Shown here: piece after piece, positions 10,627-22,700 of the stretch | How positions within the stretch are numbered: position 1 is the first letter of the stretch | Layout of the letters: every line of letters starts with the position of its first letter | Assembly: GCA_905250885.1 (NCBI GenBank) | Contig: CAJNOQ010001087.1 | Span: forward strand, 1 to 36,294 | DNA length: 36,294 bases | Direction: 5' to 3' | From: Didymodactylos carnosus | Taxonomy: Eukaryota; Rotifera; Eurotatoria; Philodinida; Philodinidae | Program-made: the position numbers and the translations under genes | The notes under the pieces: generated by a model | Told to the model about the DNA's origin: nothing | What the model saw: only the letters and a program-made list of their open reading frames with translations | The model's database searches: none

Positions 10627-12342
10627 ATTCAGATCAGTAACTGTGGGCGTACCTGCTTTCTTAAACAACAACACTCATATTGAAATTCAAAAATTTGATC
10701 TTATTTATTTTCTCTATTCTAGCATCGAACTCATTTGTTGAAACAATTTTCTCACATGAATAACCTATGTGCGGATAATCTAAACAACATGATCATAAGA
10801 TTAATTGAAGCTGAGCTAACAATTCGAATGAACACGTTGCTGACGTGCGTCGATTTTTACACGTTGGTTTTGAATAAGCAAGAATTATTAAAAAAATTCG
10901 TAGTACATTGTGGAAAAAAAGTGTGCCCGAAGATGTGTAAAAGTTCTCAGTGCGAATTAAAGTGATGCGCAAGTTCGGTGTCCGTTTTGGGCATGCTTTA
11001 TTTTTTACAGTGCAGCGTGAAGTACATGCATGTAAATAAAAGTGTTCCGAAATCACCAAGATATTCATGTCGAACGTAGATTTGTCACGCGCAATCATAG
11101 GCAACTGTCTTATAGTTTAAACAACCTATGGAATTGAACATTTCAGTGTATGTCTGTTGCACAATCCCTCATGGAAACTTCGCATTGAACATGTTGCTAA
11201 GAAATGTAGGTAGATGTTGAGCATATGTCGCACTCTCAGCACTATCCTCCTCTACTTAAAACACATTTATCATGTATTGCCTGTTATCGACTAATGTTTG
11301 ATTGTTTACAATAACTGAGTAAAAGACATTTTCAATTCTTGACTACGTGCAAGAACTAGTCGCCCAAATCATCCGCCAACTTTACCATCGGGATTCGTGA
11401 AGAATAGAGCACACTACTGTGAGTATGGAAACAAATGGCGCTGTCCGATGACTTCTCAAGTGGATGGCGGCATGGACACTTATCACGTGGTAAGACAAAA
11501 AGAGACTGTAAACAAAAGAGTAAGATACAGTATAGAATAGGAGAAAGTTTTCTATATGAGAATGTATGTGGATAAAGAAAATGTACGAGTTTCAAGTGTT
11601 CTATTAGAAATTTCAAATTGCTTTTACCAGAACTCTTTCTGGCCTGGTCCTTTCACAAAGTACGCCATAGCAATAAACCGTGTTGCAAATTTAGATCAAA
11701 TATGTCCACTAGAGTAGTTCTTTTATGAAAGTGTTGAAAATGCTTTGTCTATACGTCTCCAACTTTCTATTGTGTATAAAAAGAGATTTTAAAAAAAATG
11801 ATCGAATATTATAATACGAAATTGATTTGTACCGCATATTTTAAATAAAACAAAATTTGAGAACAAAAGTGTTATGAATACATGATAAAAATAAGTAATT
11901 GATTGATATGACAAAAAAAACAAGTTTCAGAGTGTTCTTTTTTGTTATCGCATACATACTCGTCATATTAAAGTAGCATTTTAGTCTCAAGTGTAGATTT
12001 TCAAGTGTTGTTTCTTCCCTCCTTTTTAGTACGTTTGATGAATAAATATTTCCGCAATAGTATTAAACAAAAATGTGTCTATACACGCAATACTTTATTT
12101 CTGATACGTCTATATTTGCCTCACTTAAGATGTGAAGAGGAAATGAACAAAATTTTTCTAGTAACATAAACATTTGATAATTAGTAAAATAACATGTCAA
12201 AAAATGACATCCTTTTATAGTTAATTGCATCCATCAAACGTGAACAAATTCTAGATAGACAAACCGTTTTCTAGTCATTGCTTTGAAAAGATCTGTGTTA
12301 TCCAATGAAACTTAATGACTACAGATACCGGAAAAATGCACA
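10627..12342. other. Intergenic, no gene recognised
   Basis: Unassigned sequence. A 76-codon open frame at 10735-10965 (+) and one at 11356-11616 (-) show no domain. The part nearest 12342 is the 3' flank of the minus-strand MYND gene. Confidence 0.35.
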
Positions 12343-15045
12343 TTATGAATCACAAATATTCGTTTGATTTAGCAAACATCGATCAATTAACCAGGATCGA
12401 TCCACGTCAGAATCAGGCATAATAACACACATGAATAATTGATTTAAATAACGATGTCTCATGAACAGGCAGATGGGCGTAAAATATTGAAGTGTTTCGG
12501 TTGAGGATATATATTCACATAATTTTTCATATAATTCTGGATAATGTTCTTCAATTTCAATTCCACGTTTTCGAAGTTCTACTTGTAAATTAGCAAAATA
12601 AGCGTGTCGAGTCGTAGTTATATCGATACTATTTAGATTCTCATATAAAGACGTTAAGAACAATGTATTATTATTCGATTGTTGAGATTGTGATAAATTA
12701 GTATCGATTAGTTTATAATTTATTGTTCGACTAACGCATGTATAACGATAATGTCGATTGTTACAATCATTTTCTAATAAAAAAATAAAAATAAATTTTC
12801 ACAATTTTATTTTAAATAGTAAAAAATATGATCTTTACCTGCTTTTATTGTTACATGACAAATGAATTCTTGTTCTGGTTCGTAGATTGCACATAATTCT
12901 TTCAAACGTTCTAACTCAATCAAACGTAAATTTTGTGTCGATTTATTCGAAGATGTATTTAATGGCCAGTAAACTGCCATTAAATGATTATATTCTACAT
13001 CAGAATTAACATACGATTCAGCTTCTTGCATATTATCAAAATACAATGTAATGGCTCCTCTACCCAATGTCAAATAACCGCTTCGAGCTAAGGCATTTAA
13101 ACGTACAAACAAATATGAATTGCTTTTCATTAGCCGTAAAATATATCCACAGCAGCTATAAGCATATGATAGGCGACAATTTTGTTTATGTAGTGTCCAG
13201 TCGTTTTTCTGACACGATTTATTACAGTAAATGTTTTCACAGTATGGACACATCGTGTAGCGTTTTATGTTGTCGTTAACAGATGATTCAATAGAAACTC
13301 GAATAAGTTTTGCGCAATATGTACACTGTTGAGATTGCTGCAAGAGAAGATAATTATATTTTAGTGCTACTATCTATTTCAAAATATAGTGCAGAAACTT
13401 TTTTGAATAGCGCTTGAAAGAAAGGTGATAGAGGCATACGGTTTTCACTATTTAATAGCCATGACCATTTCACATGGCTCTACGGGAAAAAAAATAGAGA
13501 AAAAAAACTTCTTTACGACGACTCATTTTGAAAGAATCTTTGGAAAAGCAAGGTACCATTCCAAAAGTCATACAAAAATTTTCGTTTTCTTTCGCTAATT
13601 GATAGTCCAAAGTGTCCTCTTCAAACATGAAAGCAACCAACCTCTTAATTTTTCATGATTTAAGCATGGCATCAGATTTCCTGCGAGCCCCAGAATTTAT
13701 ATTTCTATAGCTAGAGTAATCCCGAAAATGAATGGAAACAGTGCTCAATCACGCTGACTCTCCTAGTAGTGTTTCTTTCAGGAAAAAGTTCATCAGCCTG
13801 ATAAAAACCTATATTAAATGAAATAACCAATTTTTAGCTATTCTTATCAAAGATTAAAATATTCATAAATCACTCAAAATCGATCTACACAACTACTGGA
13901 TCTCAGGATGTAATGTTTTATTTATTTAACATTCTTCGGTACTTAAGACCATTAGAATTTAGTTCCATACCTTGAAAGATTTCTAGAAAACTTTGTAACG
14001 AGTCAAATTATTTCTATTATTCTTTAAATGTTTATTATATTCCATGGTGTAATACAAGTAAAATAGATTGTATGTTGAGATTTCGAAGATGTTTGAAATC
14101 GATTTTGAGTAGTTTATGAATATTTTAATCTTTCATTAAAATCGCAAAAAGTGGAATACTTTCTTCTTCTATAGAACCACGTGTTCCGTTCTTGGCTACT
14201 AAACAGTGAAAACCGTATGTCTCTACTTTCTTTCAAACTTTATTAAAAAAAACGAGTTTTTTTGCATCATATTGTGATGTAGATCATAATGATGATACTT
14301 TTGATTAATTATATTTACCTGGATTGGTTGATTATTTGCTTCTGTTAGTGGTGTAGTGTTAATTCTAGAAAAAGATGATGTTTGAACATTCACTTTTAAG
14401 CTAAAATATAATTACATACTTTTTTAATTTGGCCATATCAGATGGCGAATCTGATCGCGTCAAGTTGATAGTTTTATTAACTTGGTTATCTCTAGGTACA
14501 AAACTAACAATGATATTGCTCTGATTTGGTATTTTAGGTGTTGTTGATCTTGATAATAAATCGATTGTTGGTATTGTTGATGTTCTCTGTAAAACTGGAT
14601 AAGAGTTTCGTACATGAGGCCGTTCTACTCGTATGTGACGCTCTGGAAGTGGTTCATTTAACCAACTATCGAGACGATCAACAAGATTTTGTACATGATT
14701 ATTTAACGATGGCCAATCGATCATATCGTCAAATGAATCAGAATCATCTGTATCTGAATCATTTTTTTGAAATTGTTTTGTAAACGATGAACTTCTTGAA
14801 GGGAGAAACGGTGTTTCCACTGATTGACTACCCAACGTTGTAGTTGTCGTTGTAATGCTGGCATAACCTTCATCTTCGAGTGAATGCTGAGGATAATCAT
14901 CTGTACAATAAAATAATTTTCGCCTATTATTACTATTGTTTGGTGATGAATCAGCAGAACTGCTAGTCAAAACAGTTGATTGTGAATGGTTTGTACGAAG
15001 TTTTCGAACCATGGATTGTTTTATTAATGGACGATCTTCATTCAT
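12343..15045 (-). CDS. MYND-type zinc-finger protein, four exons
   Basis: Exons (minus) 15045-14420, 14400-14319, 13337-12839 and 12773-12343 keep frame across introns of phase 2, 0 and 1, giving 545 residues. The first 236 residues are Ser/Thr/Asp-rich and probably disordered, with a TDDY...EDEGYAS motif at 48-63. Residues 241-290 carry a complete MYND finger with the ligand order C241-C244, C266-C269, C274-C278, H286-C290. The ~250-residue C-terminal region is probably folded but not recognised. MYND fingers bind zinc and act as protein-interaction modules; no enzymatic SET domain is visible. The first intron is only 19 bp (14419-14401); it could be a real ultra-short intron, or the true splice differs. 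The 981-bp third-exon-proximal intron (14318-13338) contains an inverted-repeat element. The two 5' exons could conceivably be a separate gene, but matching phase 0 across the long intron argues for one gene. Confidence 0.7.
13387..14268. repeat. Inverted-repeat element inside the MYND-gene intron
   Basis: Positions 13414-13482 pair with 14172-14236 as an imperfect inverted repeat; the core GCATACGGTTTTCACT corresponds to ACATACGGTTTTCACT on the other arm. A second, inner pair, 13849-13884 with 14098-14133, is nearly identical over 36 bp. The element, about 830-880 bp in all, fills most of the 981-bp intron. No transposase frame was found. It looks like a non-autonomous foldback or TIR element inserted in an originally short intron. 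Confidence 0.65.
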
Positions 15046-15202
15046 GAGAAACACTTCTTTTTTTTTTTATCTCTATTTGTACGATTTGTTTATAAATTAG
15101 TCCAGTATCTGTTTACCAACTATTCTAAAAGAGAATTACGAGCTTCTGATAAAATTTCAGATAAAAATCGATTAATATTAGCTAAGCTTTTAGTGGATTA
15201 TA

Positions 15203-15388
15203 TCATACCGTATGAAAACCTCTTGCCTCCTCTAACACATGATCATTGTTTGTAACAGTACTGTTTATGCTAACTAACTCAAATTTATTCGTTATGGTAC
15301 TCGTTGTAAGCATCCATAGTACAATGTAATAGTAAATGAAATAGTTTACATATTTCATTCTTTTATTTTGTTTTTCAAAATGAAACAT
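15203..15388 (-). CDS. Possible first exon of a small secreted peptide
   Basis: An open frame from the ATG at 15388 (or the ATG at 15358) encodes a hydrophobic segment 'YFIYYYIVLWMLTTSTI' followed by a polar stretch with an N-glycosylation site, and reaches a donor-like ACG|GTATGA near 15209 six bases before the stop. Read as one exon it gives 61 residues; spliced, only a very short C-terminal extension could follow, since acceptor-like AGs occur at about 15155 and 15135. It ends about 160 bp upstream of the MYND gene on the same strand, with incompatible phase for joining. The hydrophobic segment could be a signal peptide, but translated AT-rich DNA often looks like this. Confidence 0.3.
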   Translation of the reverse strand: MFHFEKQNKRMKYVNYFIYYYIVLWMLTTSTITNKFELVSINSTVTNNDHVLEEARGFHTV

Positions 15389-17359
15389 ACTTCAAATTAT
15401 TTGAAAAACCGCACTTTCAACGTGTTCTTCTCTCTTTTCTCTTAATAGACGTTGTCGTTTAACAAGAATAATAAACTCTCAAAACAGAGTTTCTCTTCAG
15501 GTGTAGTGAAAATCCTTCGATTTCGTATTAATACACTGAATATAAACTTTAATAATTTTTCTACTTATTTCAAAACAAACATCGTTTTCTAATTATAAAC
15601 GAAACTATTTTCTTCTTTTGTTATTTTTTTTTATAAGAAGTGAAGATAATAAAAAAAATTTTTTTTTTATTAAAAAAGAGTAACGTATGTTTTACCTTTT
15701 GGTGTCCTTCATGTTTAAAAATCAGTACGCAGTGTGTTGTTGAACTTTTTCTTTTTCTTTTTTATTCATACTCATTATTTTTGCCTGTTAATCAGAATAC
15801 AATCGATAAGTTTATAATTCTCTGTGCTCATTGTTGTGTGTGTCCAAGCGGTCTCTTTCATTTCTTCCTAAAAAATATGACTTCTTTTCAAACTAAGACA
15901 TCTTTTATAGATTTTATTAGGTTGTACTTGTGTACGTACGAAAAGCAGCAATTAATTTTATAGTATCGTTCAACAGAGAGAGAAAGAGAGAAAAAAACAA
16001 AGAGAACAAGATGACAATTTTTATTTTTATAAAAAAAGAAAAAGAAACTTGCTGCTCCTGTTCTAGACATGGATAATGGACATAATTTAATATAGGAGAA
16101 GAATCCATACATATATATATATATACATATCACCATTTCTTTGGTTTATATGAGAACAAGACAAAATTAGAATCAATTTCATTTTACAGAAATGTTGACA
16201 CAAACACATACACACACATACGTTAGAGGTGTACAACACAAATATGATATTACATGTGTTAAAGACATATTTATTTCAATATAAAAAACGTTTATGTAAC
16301 CAAATCAGCAAAAATAAAAGTTAAATAACTGTCAATGAAACTGATATGAGTCTTAATCATTAACAGAAATCAGTTACAAATCCGAATCTAAATTTTCATT
16401 TCATTTTTGACAACTTGTAAATATGACAGTCAAATTGTACCCAAATTTTTAGATAAAACTATATTGTTACAGATAACAGCCTTTATGCTTTTTATCAATC
16501 TTGACCAATTAGTTAGACAAATTCTGTCCAAAAATTTTTTGCTTTATATACAGATTTCATCGGACATTCAATATCTATGTATATGTGTGTGTATACGTAG
16601 TTGTTTTCTTTTAACGATTATTGTGTAATTGTTTTTTTTTGTTTTAATCAATCACTTCGTATAATGATGATCAAGGGACTATCTATGTTTAGATACATAA
16701 CTCTATATTCCCAAATTTTTCTTTCTTTAAATGGAATATGTACACGTTACTCTTTTGAGAGATTAACAATCATGATGAATAACAGATATATCGTAGTGAC
16801 CAACAGCAACAACATGGTTTGTCATTTATGAATATCACAAATACAAAGTATTCCTATTACACAATTTAGAAGAAATATATTTTTTTCTCTTTTATCACTC
16901 CATCAGTAAGCAAAATCGTAGAATTATATTATTTCGACATTTTATCTTAATGAAATAATAGATGAGATAATACAACAGTCTTTATTTTCTGTTCATGATA
17001 ACAAGAAAACAGAAAAATATGAGTCTTCAAAAAATAATGGTTATTGGATGTTTATGACACGGATGAAAAGAGACCTTGATTAAAAATATTATGCATTCAA
17101 CTATGATTAAATATATCATTCATCTGTTCCATATATTTTGCAAACGAAACGTATTTGTTAAAATTTTCTTCAAAACAGTTTATTTTGTTCAACGAATGTA
17201 AAATTTCTTGATTAGTTTTACTACAGTATAATTGTCTTATAAAAATATAAAGATAGAATTCTGAATATTATTTTTTCAGGACTGATCAATAATTCACGTG
17301 GCTTGTGTTGTTGTTGTTTATGAGCAAACAAAAGACATATACAAATATACACTCTGTGT
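15389..17359. other. Intergenic, AT-rich, with microsatellites
   Basis: No gene recognised. It contains purine runs (about 15975-16000), a TA repeat (16109-16130), a CA-rich tract (16200-16220) and long T runs. Open frames are short and low-complexity. Confidence 0.4.
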
Positions 17360-18116
17360 TAGTTCTGATCAAGATTTATTTCGGTTTTAAATGGAAAATA
17401 AATAATGAACGTTTCGGATCTAGTAGACGCAGCCTTACTCCGGTAAAGACGATTTTCGTCATAATTAGAAAATGTATGCTCTTCTAGATAAGAAAATAAA
17501 AAATCAATATTCGGTCGTATCAGTGAAAAGGGACGGCGAAAAAATTTGAAATCATTTCGATATGTTACCAAATAGTTTGAAGAAAGTCAAAAAATGTGAT
17601 TATATCGACTGACAAACAGTTTCAGTTGACCATCGTTCATCCTCTGTTCATAATTTCGCTCACCTTAATAAAGCAGTTGTATCGGGTTGATTTGAAAAAA
17701 ATAGATTTAAATCTAAATAACAGAGCTCGTTGATTTTTTGCAAATAAAGTACATAAGGATTACACAAACGTTCTTGTTGTCTATCTTTGAGATGGGAGAG
17801 AAACGGTAATAACCAAGCGAAATAAAGAAAAAAGCGATAGCCAAAAAACGTTCGCCGAGGTAGCCGAATCGATAATCGATCCAAACGAAGCAAAAGAGCA
17901 CCAACATGAATGACAAATTTTCAAAAACTGATCATTAAGAAAAAATCTCATTCCCAGTTTTGATGTGGTGGTGTATCCGAGATAAGTGAACTTTTTTACA
18001 AACGAAATATCTGCATCGCCGTAGTTCAATTTGATAAGTGGTACGTCTATCTGAGAATGCAGCACCATGGCTAACGTTTTCGTTACTGTTGTCACATGTT
18101 CCCAATTCATAGCCGA
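17360..18116 (-). mobile_element. Decayed non-LTR retrotransposon, reverse-transcriptase C-terminal fragment
   Basis: On the minus strand 18110-17930 encodes a stretch including 'FVKKFTYLGYTTTSKLGMR', matching the conserved '(F/K)YLG...KL' block at the palm/thumb end of LINE-type reverse transcriptases. The similarity then continues in other frames ('LLLRLDRLSIRLPRR' near 17880-17830), indicating a frameshift around 17895-17925. A further minus-strand open stretch at 17571-17359 may be the continuing 3' part. The YADD catalytic core, an endonuclease domain and both element ends are absent, so this is a dead 5'-truncated and internally damaged copy. Confidence 0.6.
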
Positions 18117-18847
18117 AACAAATTTATCCCAACTACTCTACTCTAACAAGTACAAATAATAAATTATTTTGGATGGGCCGTCAACATGTTCATACTTAAG
18201 TTCTACAACATTCTGAAAATCCATCCTTTGACTCTTGTAAAAATTTTATCTAAAATAATTTCCAAAAACATTGTTTGCACAAATTTTTGTAGAAATTTAA
18301 CAAAAAAAGTTTTAATAAAAAAAAATGAACTTCAGAGAATTTAAGAAAGAGAAGAAAACTTAACAACATTATTAGGGTCATTCATTTCGACACTCCCGTT
18401 CGATATACTCGTATGAATATTTTGACTTAAACAAGAAACAACAGTTCTTAAGCTATATTTTGTTAGCTATCGACGCTTGATAGAATAAAGATTTCTCTTA
18501 AAAAAGCTTTCTCAGTAATTCAAACTGTTGGTATGTGATGTTGGACTCCACATGTAGTAGAAATAAATCATGTCATGATATGTTGTGACTTTTCACTTCT
18601 GCGTTAAAATCTTCACAGTAAGAACGATTACATACTCACTCACACTAGTCAATTCAGACATCACCATCAGCACAGACAGTAGTCTCTTGAGCGTATTTAC
18701 GTAGTCTTACTGCGTCCCTGAACTCCAGAAAAGATCATCAATGAAAATAATATCTTGATTGATTGCTATTTTGGTAATATGGCAAAAAATCAGTATTGAA
18801 TAGAGTAGACTAAAAACTTAACATTTCGTAATGTGTATACTGATTAG
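18117..18847. other. Intergenic, no gene recognised
   Basis: Unassigned AT-rich sequence between the retrotransposon fragment and the palindrome. I see no coding or RNA signal. Confidence 0.4.
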
Positions 18848-19146
18848 TAAGAACGGGTTCGTCTAAGTACGTATATTAGCCAACACACTTTTACATGTCA
18901 TTTACACTTTTCTCTCAAAGGACTTGATAAATAGAAAAAAGTCTCGTCCTACTACATTTGACAAACACTGAATACTTTGGGACGCTAGAATCGGACTAAT
19001 CCGACATCATGATGTCGGATTAGTCCGATTCTAGCGTCCCAAAGTATTCAGTGTTTGTCAAATGTAGTAGGACGAGACTTTATCAAGTCCTTTGAGAGAA
19101 AAGTATAAAATTGGCTAATATACGTACTTAGACGAACCCGTTCTTT
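18848..19146. repeat. Spacerless palindrome, 144 bp perfect core
   Basis: The axis lies between 19009 and 19010. Positions 18938-19081 form a perfect palindrome with 72-bp arms and no loop. Outside it the arms continue: 18907-18928 with 19082-19104, after a 9-bp insertion on the left, and 18852-18882 with 19111-19144, after a further ~16-bp length difference. Total span is about 300 bp. No coding frame runs across it. Lack of a spacer and lack of mismatches in the core point to a recent inverted duplication, or to a chimeric read or assembly fold at this point. Confidence 0.9.
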
Positions 19147-19159
19147 TAATGACTATTTA

Positions 19160-19722
19160 ATTTTGAATCTTCATATGACTATCAATACATTCTGTCTCTT
19201 ATTACATTCTAAAAACAAAAGAAAAATAAGATACTGTGCATTGATTGACCACATATTTCATTACGTTATTATTTTTCTCTCTCATATGTATGTATATATA
19301 TATATATATTATGAAATAACGCAATGTCGTTCTCATTAGTTAACTGGATAGAGAAGAAACATACTAATAATGATAATATAAACTAAAACTCATACATATT
19401 ATCAACAAATTACATCTCAGCCAGTATAACAGAAAAAGAAACAAAACAAAATAACACAACAGTAGTGAGAAAAATGACTGTGATTGTTCATAATGACCAT
19501 TACGTTATCTCATAAAAGATAAAATAACGCGAAAAAAAGAAGAGAAGTAAAGGCAACTTTTTTCTGATAAGCAGTAAATCCAAACTGGCGGATGAAATAT
19601 CGTTGTTTTTTTTATAATGTTTAGTTGTGCTAAGGTAACAAAGCTATTAATTGTTTAAACAGGTGAATCATAATAAATAAACCTATTCATTCCAACCCAA
19701 AAATAGGTGAATAAAGCGAATA
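19160..19722. other. 5' flank of the Kunitz gene
   Basis: A TA microsatellite lies at 19286-19310. Acceptor-like AGs occur at 19661-19662 (after TTGTTTAAAC) and 19705-19706, the latter 16 bases before the proposed start codon. Nothing else is recognised. Confidence 0.4.
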
Positions 19723-22700
19723 ATGACGAGATCGATTAATTATGCGTTTATATGTTATATACTGATGATTTACGTAAGTAACACTTTAAAATTTTGTCTA
19801 ATAACAACTCAACTACTAAATGTGATTATTTATATTGCTAATTTGGTTTGTAAGTTTCTTATAGGTATACTCTACTCATCTCTGTAAACCAGAATTGAAT
19901 TTCTACTACCCTGAGTAAAAATCTCTAAATTTGTTTATCGAGAAATCATCATTAAAACTGTTTGCTTTGATATCGTCTTAGTCCATCGGCTTTTGATGTG
20001 TGATACAGCTGTAGTTAAAATCTAGTCTTTAGAAAACCATCATACTTAAAAACATAAATCCAGTGGAATTTTCAATTTACCTACACAGTCATACAAGTCG
20101 AGCTCTTTAGCTACCACCGTTTAAGACTGATATTAGTATTCTATGCAGATGATGAAACTGAATCGAATGGGTAAAAAATAAATATACTTTGAAATTTTCA
20201 GTATCAACGAAAATCTATATTTGAAGCTAACTTATCCACACAGTCTTCTAAGAAAACGGATGCCAATCCTGAACGCTGGTAGTTGAAGAACTCGATATGT
20301 GTAAATATGTGCTGGTTTCCACTCATTCATAGAGAGAAAAATCCATGAGGTATTCATGGAATGACATGCTCATCCTTAAAAGGCACGCACTATACATCAT
20401 CTACAGGTAGCATTTTGAACTTTGAAAAAGTTTATTTTGTCAAGTCATGACTGTCGAGTGGTAAAAAAGTATAGGTTTCTATCGTTCTACTATCAAAAAG
20501 AAATATCAGTGTTGTGAATCAGATAGTAATAACACTATGAAATATGTAACTAAGTCATATTTCCGCTCAATTAACGAACAATATTTGTTCGATTATAGCA
20601 TGGTCGATAGTAATATTGCATGACTTTGACAATGAAAAATGTATGTACATTTATAATTTTTCTATATTATAGTACTGACTATAGTCAGTAAAAATAAGAA
20701 TTCATTATAGATAACAACAATTGGCACTATCCATTGAAATATTTCGGTTTTCTCTTCTATTTTTAATTAAAACTTTTTGTTTTTAATTCGATAGAAAATA
20801 ATTTGTTATCTATGCCAAACGAAAAAGCCACAGATAGTCATAATTCTACGAAAATTACGTACCAGTTAACATATTTTTTCTTTAGTTGTCAAAATCAATA
20901 GTATACAATGCTTCTATATCAGCAAATTTTTCACATTCCCCATCACTACCGTCAACCATGTTATTATTTAAACGAACTACTGACAACAGTTTACAAGAAA
21001 CTGTTTTATCAAGACGACGACCGGATTTATGGACAAGTATCAAAAGAATGAAAAGAAATAATCAACATGACGAATTTGATGATGAAATTGAAATACTGTC
21101 TGATGACATGAAAGTGTCTACATCGACCGATAATAATTCGAATGATTTAATAGACCAGCACATAGAGTCCAATAATGTAACCGATATCTATCCTACAACT
21201 TTAGTATTTAAAGAAACGATAATAAATAATAGTTCTGACGAATTGATAGCAACAAAAGTGAATGTAGTAGATATTGAAATATTAACTACGCAACGATCGT
21301 ATACTTCTCCTACTAGTACTGTGAATCTGGTTCATATTTCTGAAAATAATACAAACAGTGTCTTACCTGATATTTTAAATAAATACGATATCAACTCTAC
21401 CATATCTGATACCTATACATCAAATGAGAATTATACAAATGATTTGGTTACTTCGACTAGTCAGTTGTCTTCGACCAACAATCTGTTATTACTAAATAAT
21501 GTAGAATTCAACAATGTTGACAATATTACAATAGACCCATTTTTAAAACTAATTGTTTATGAAGAACACCCAAAACATATTGCTGATGTTAACCAAACCA
21601 ATGATGTCACAAATAATTCTTTAACAACAATTAATATTATTCAATCAGATGACAACGATCTGATTAGTACTGTATCATCAAACATCGAGACTTTGACCAA
21701 TGAGATATTATCGCCGATAAATGATGAAAATACAGCGGATAAAAATGCTAATGAGCTTGGTAATTATACAATTTTATTTGACGATGTTACAACAATGAGT
21801 ACTGGGTATAGCAGTGAGGAAACAAATTCAGCATCACATGCAGAACACATAACAAAAAAATCATACAATAGTTATGCTACATCCTCGACAGAAGAAAATT
21901 TAATGACTACATTAAGTAAGTAAATTGGTTCTTATATTCCCGGATGATTCTTGTTCTTTTCTACTTACGAATCTAATGCGAGCGTTTCTATAATTCTACG
22001 TAGTCCAATTTTTACATTTAAACTTTTTTAATCTACTCTTATCTCTCCCCATTGTACTGACGTCATTAGAATCTCATCTCATGTGATCTCATGTTCAATG
22101 ATATTTGTTTTTCGATCGAACACTATTCCTAAAAAGGCAGTGTTTAATTTTTAGTAATTATCGATAGTTCTCAATCCGAACAAAATACGACTGGAACCAT
22201 ATACAATTTTACAACTGAATCATCCGATACAACTGGCAAGGATATATTTTCTGTAACGGATGATAATACTGGAATTAACCAGTGGGAAAATGTAACAAGT
22301 GAAATAATGCCATCTTTGTCGCATGAAAATGTTACCACCTCTTACCATAATGATAATACAACAATTGTTATAGAAGATAATTCGAACAATGCATTGAACA
22401 ACGACGCAAGTACTATTTGCGATGAAGATGGAAAATGTCTCACTATTAAACATGGCACTGTAGACAATGATTCTTTTTCCAACGCTGCATTGGATTTCAC
22501 TACGATATATTCAAAAACAGATGGGAATGTGACCATTATTACCGATACTGTGTTGGACAATGATGATGACAATAATGAAAATAAAAAAGAAAGCAATACA
22601 ATACTAATTAATACAACTATTTGGACATATAAAAATGAAACAACGGTGACAACAATTTCAGACAACTTTCATGATAATATATCTCGTACAGATAACACCA

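Noticed and set aside
15640..16136. Overlapping open frames on both strands
   Set aside because: Runs of Phe, Leu and Lys from T-rich and A-rich tracts; no coding signature.
22342..22665. 107-codon minus-strand open frame
   Set aside because: It is antisense to the Kunitz-gene exon 3, whose biased composition opens the opposite frame.
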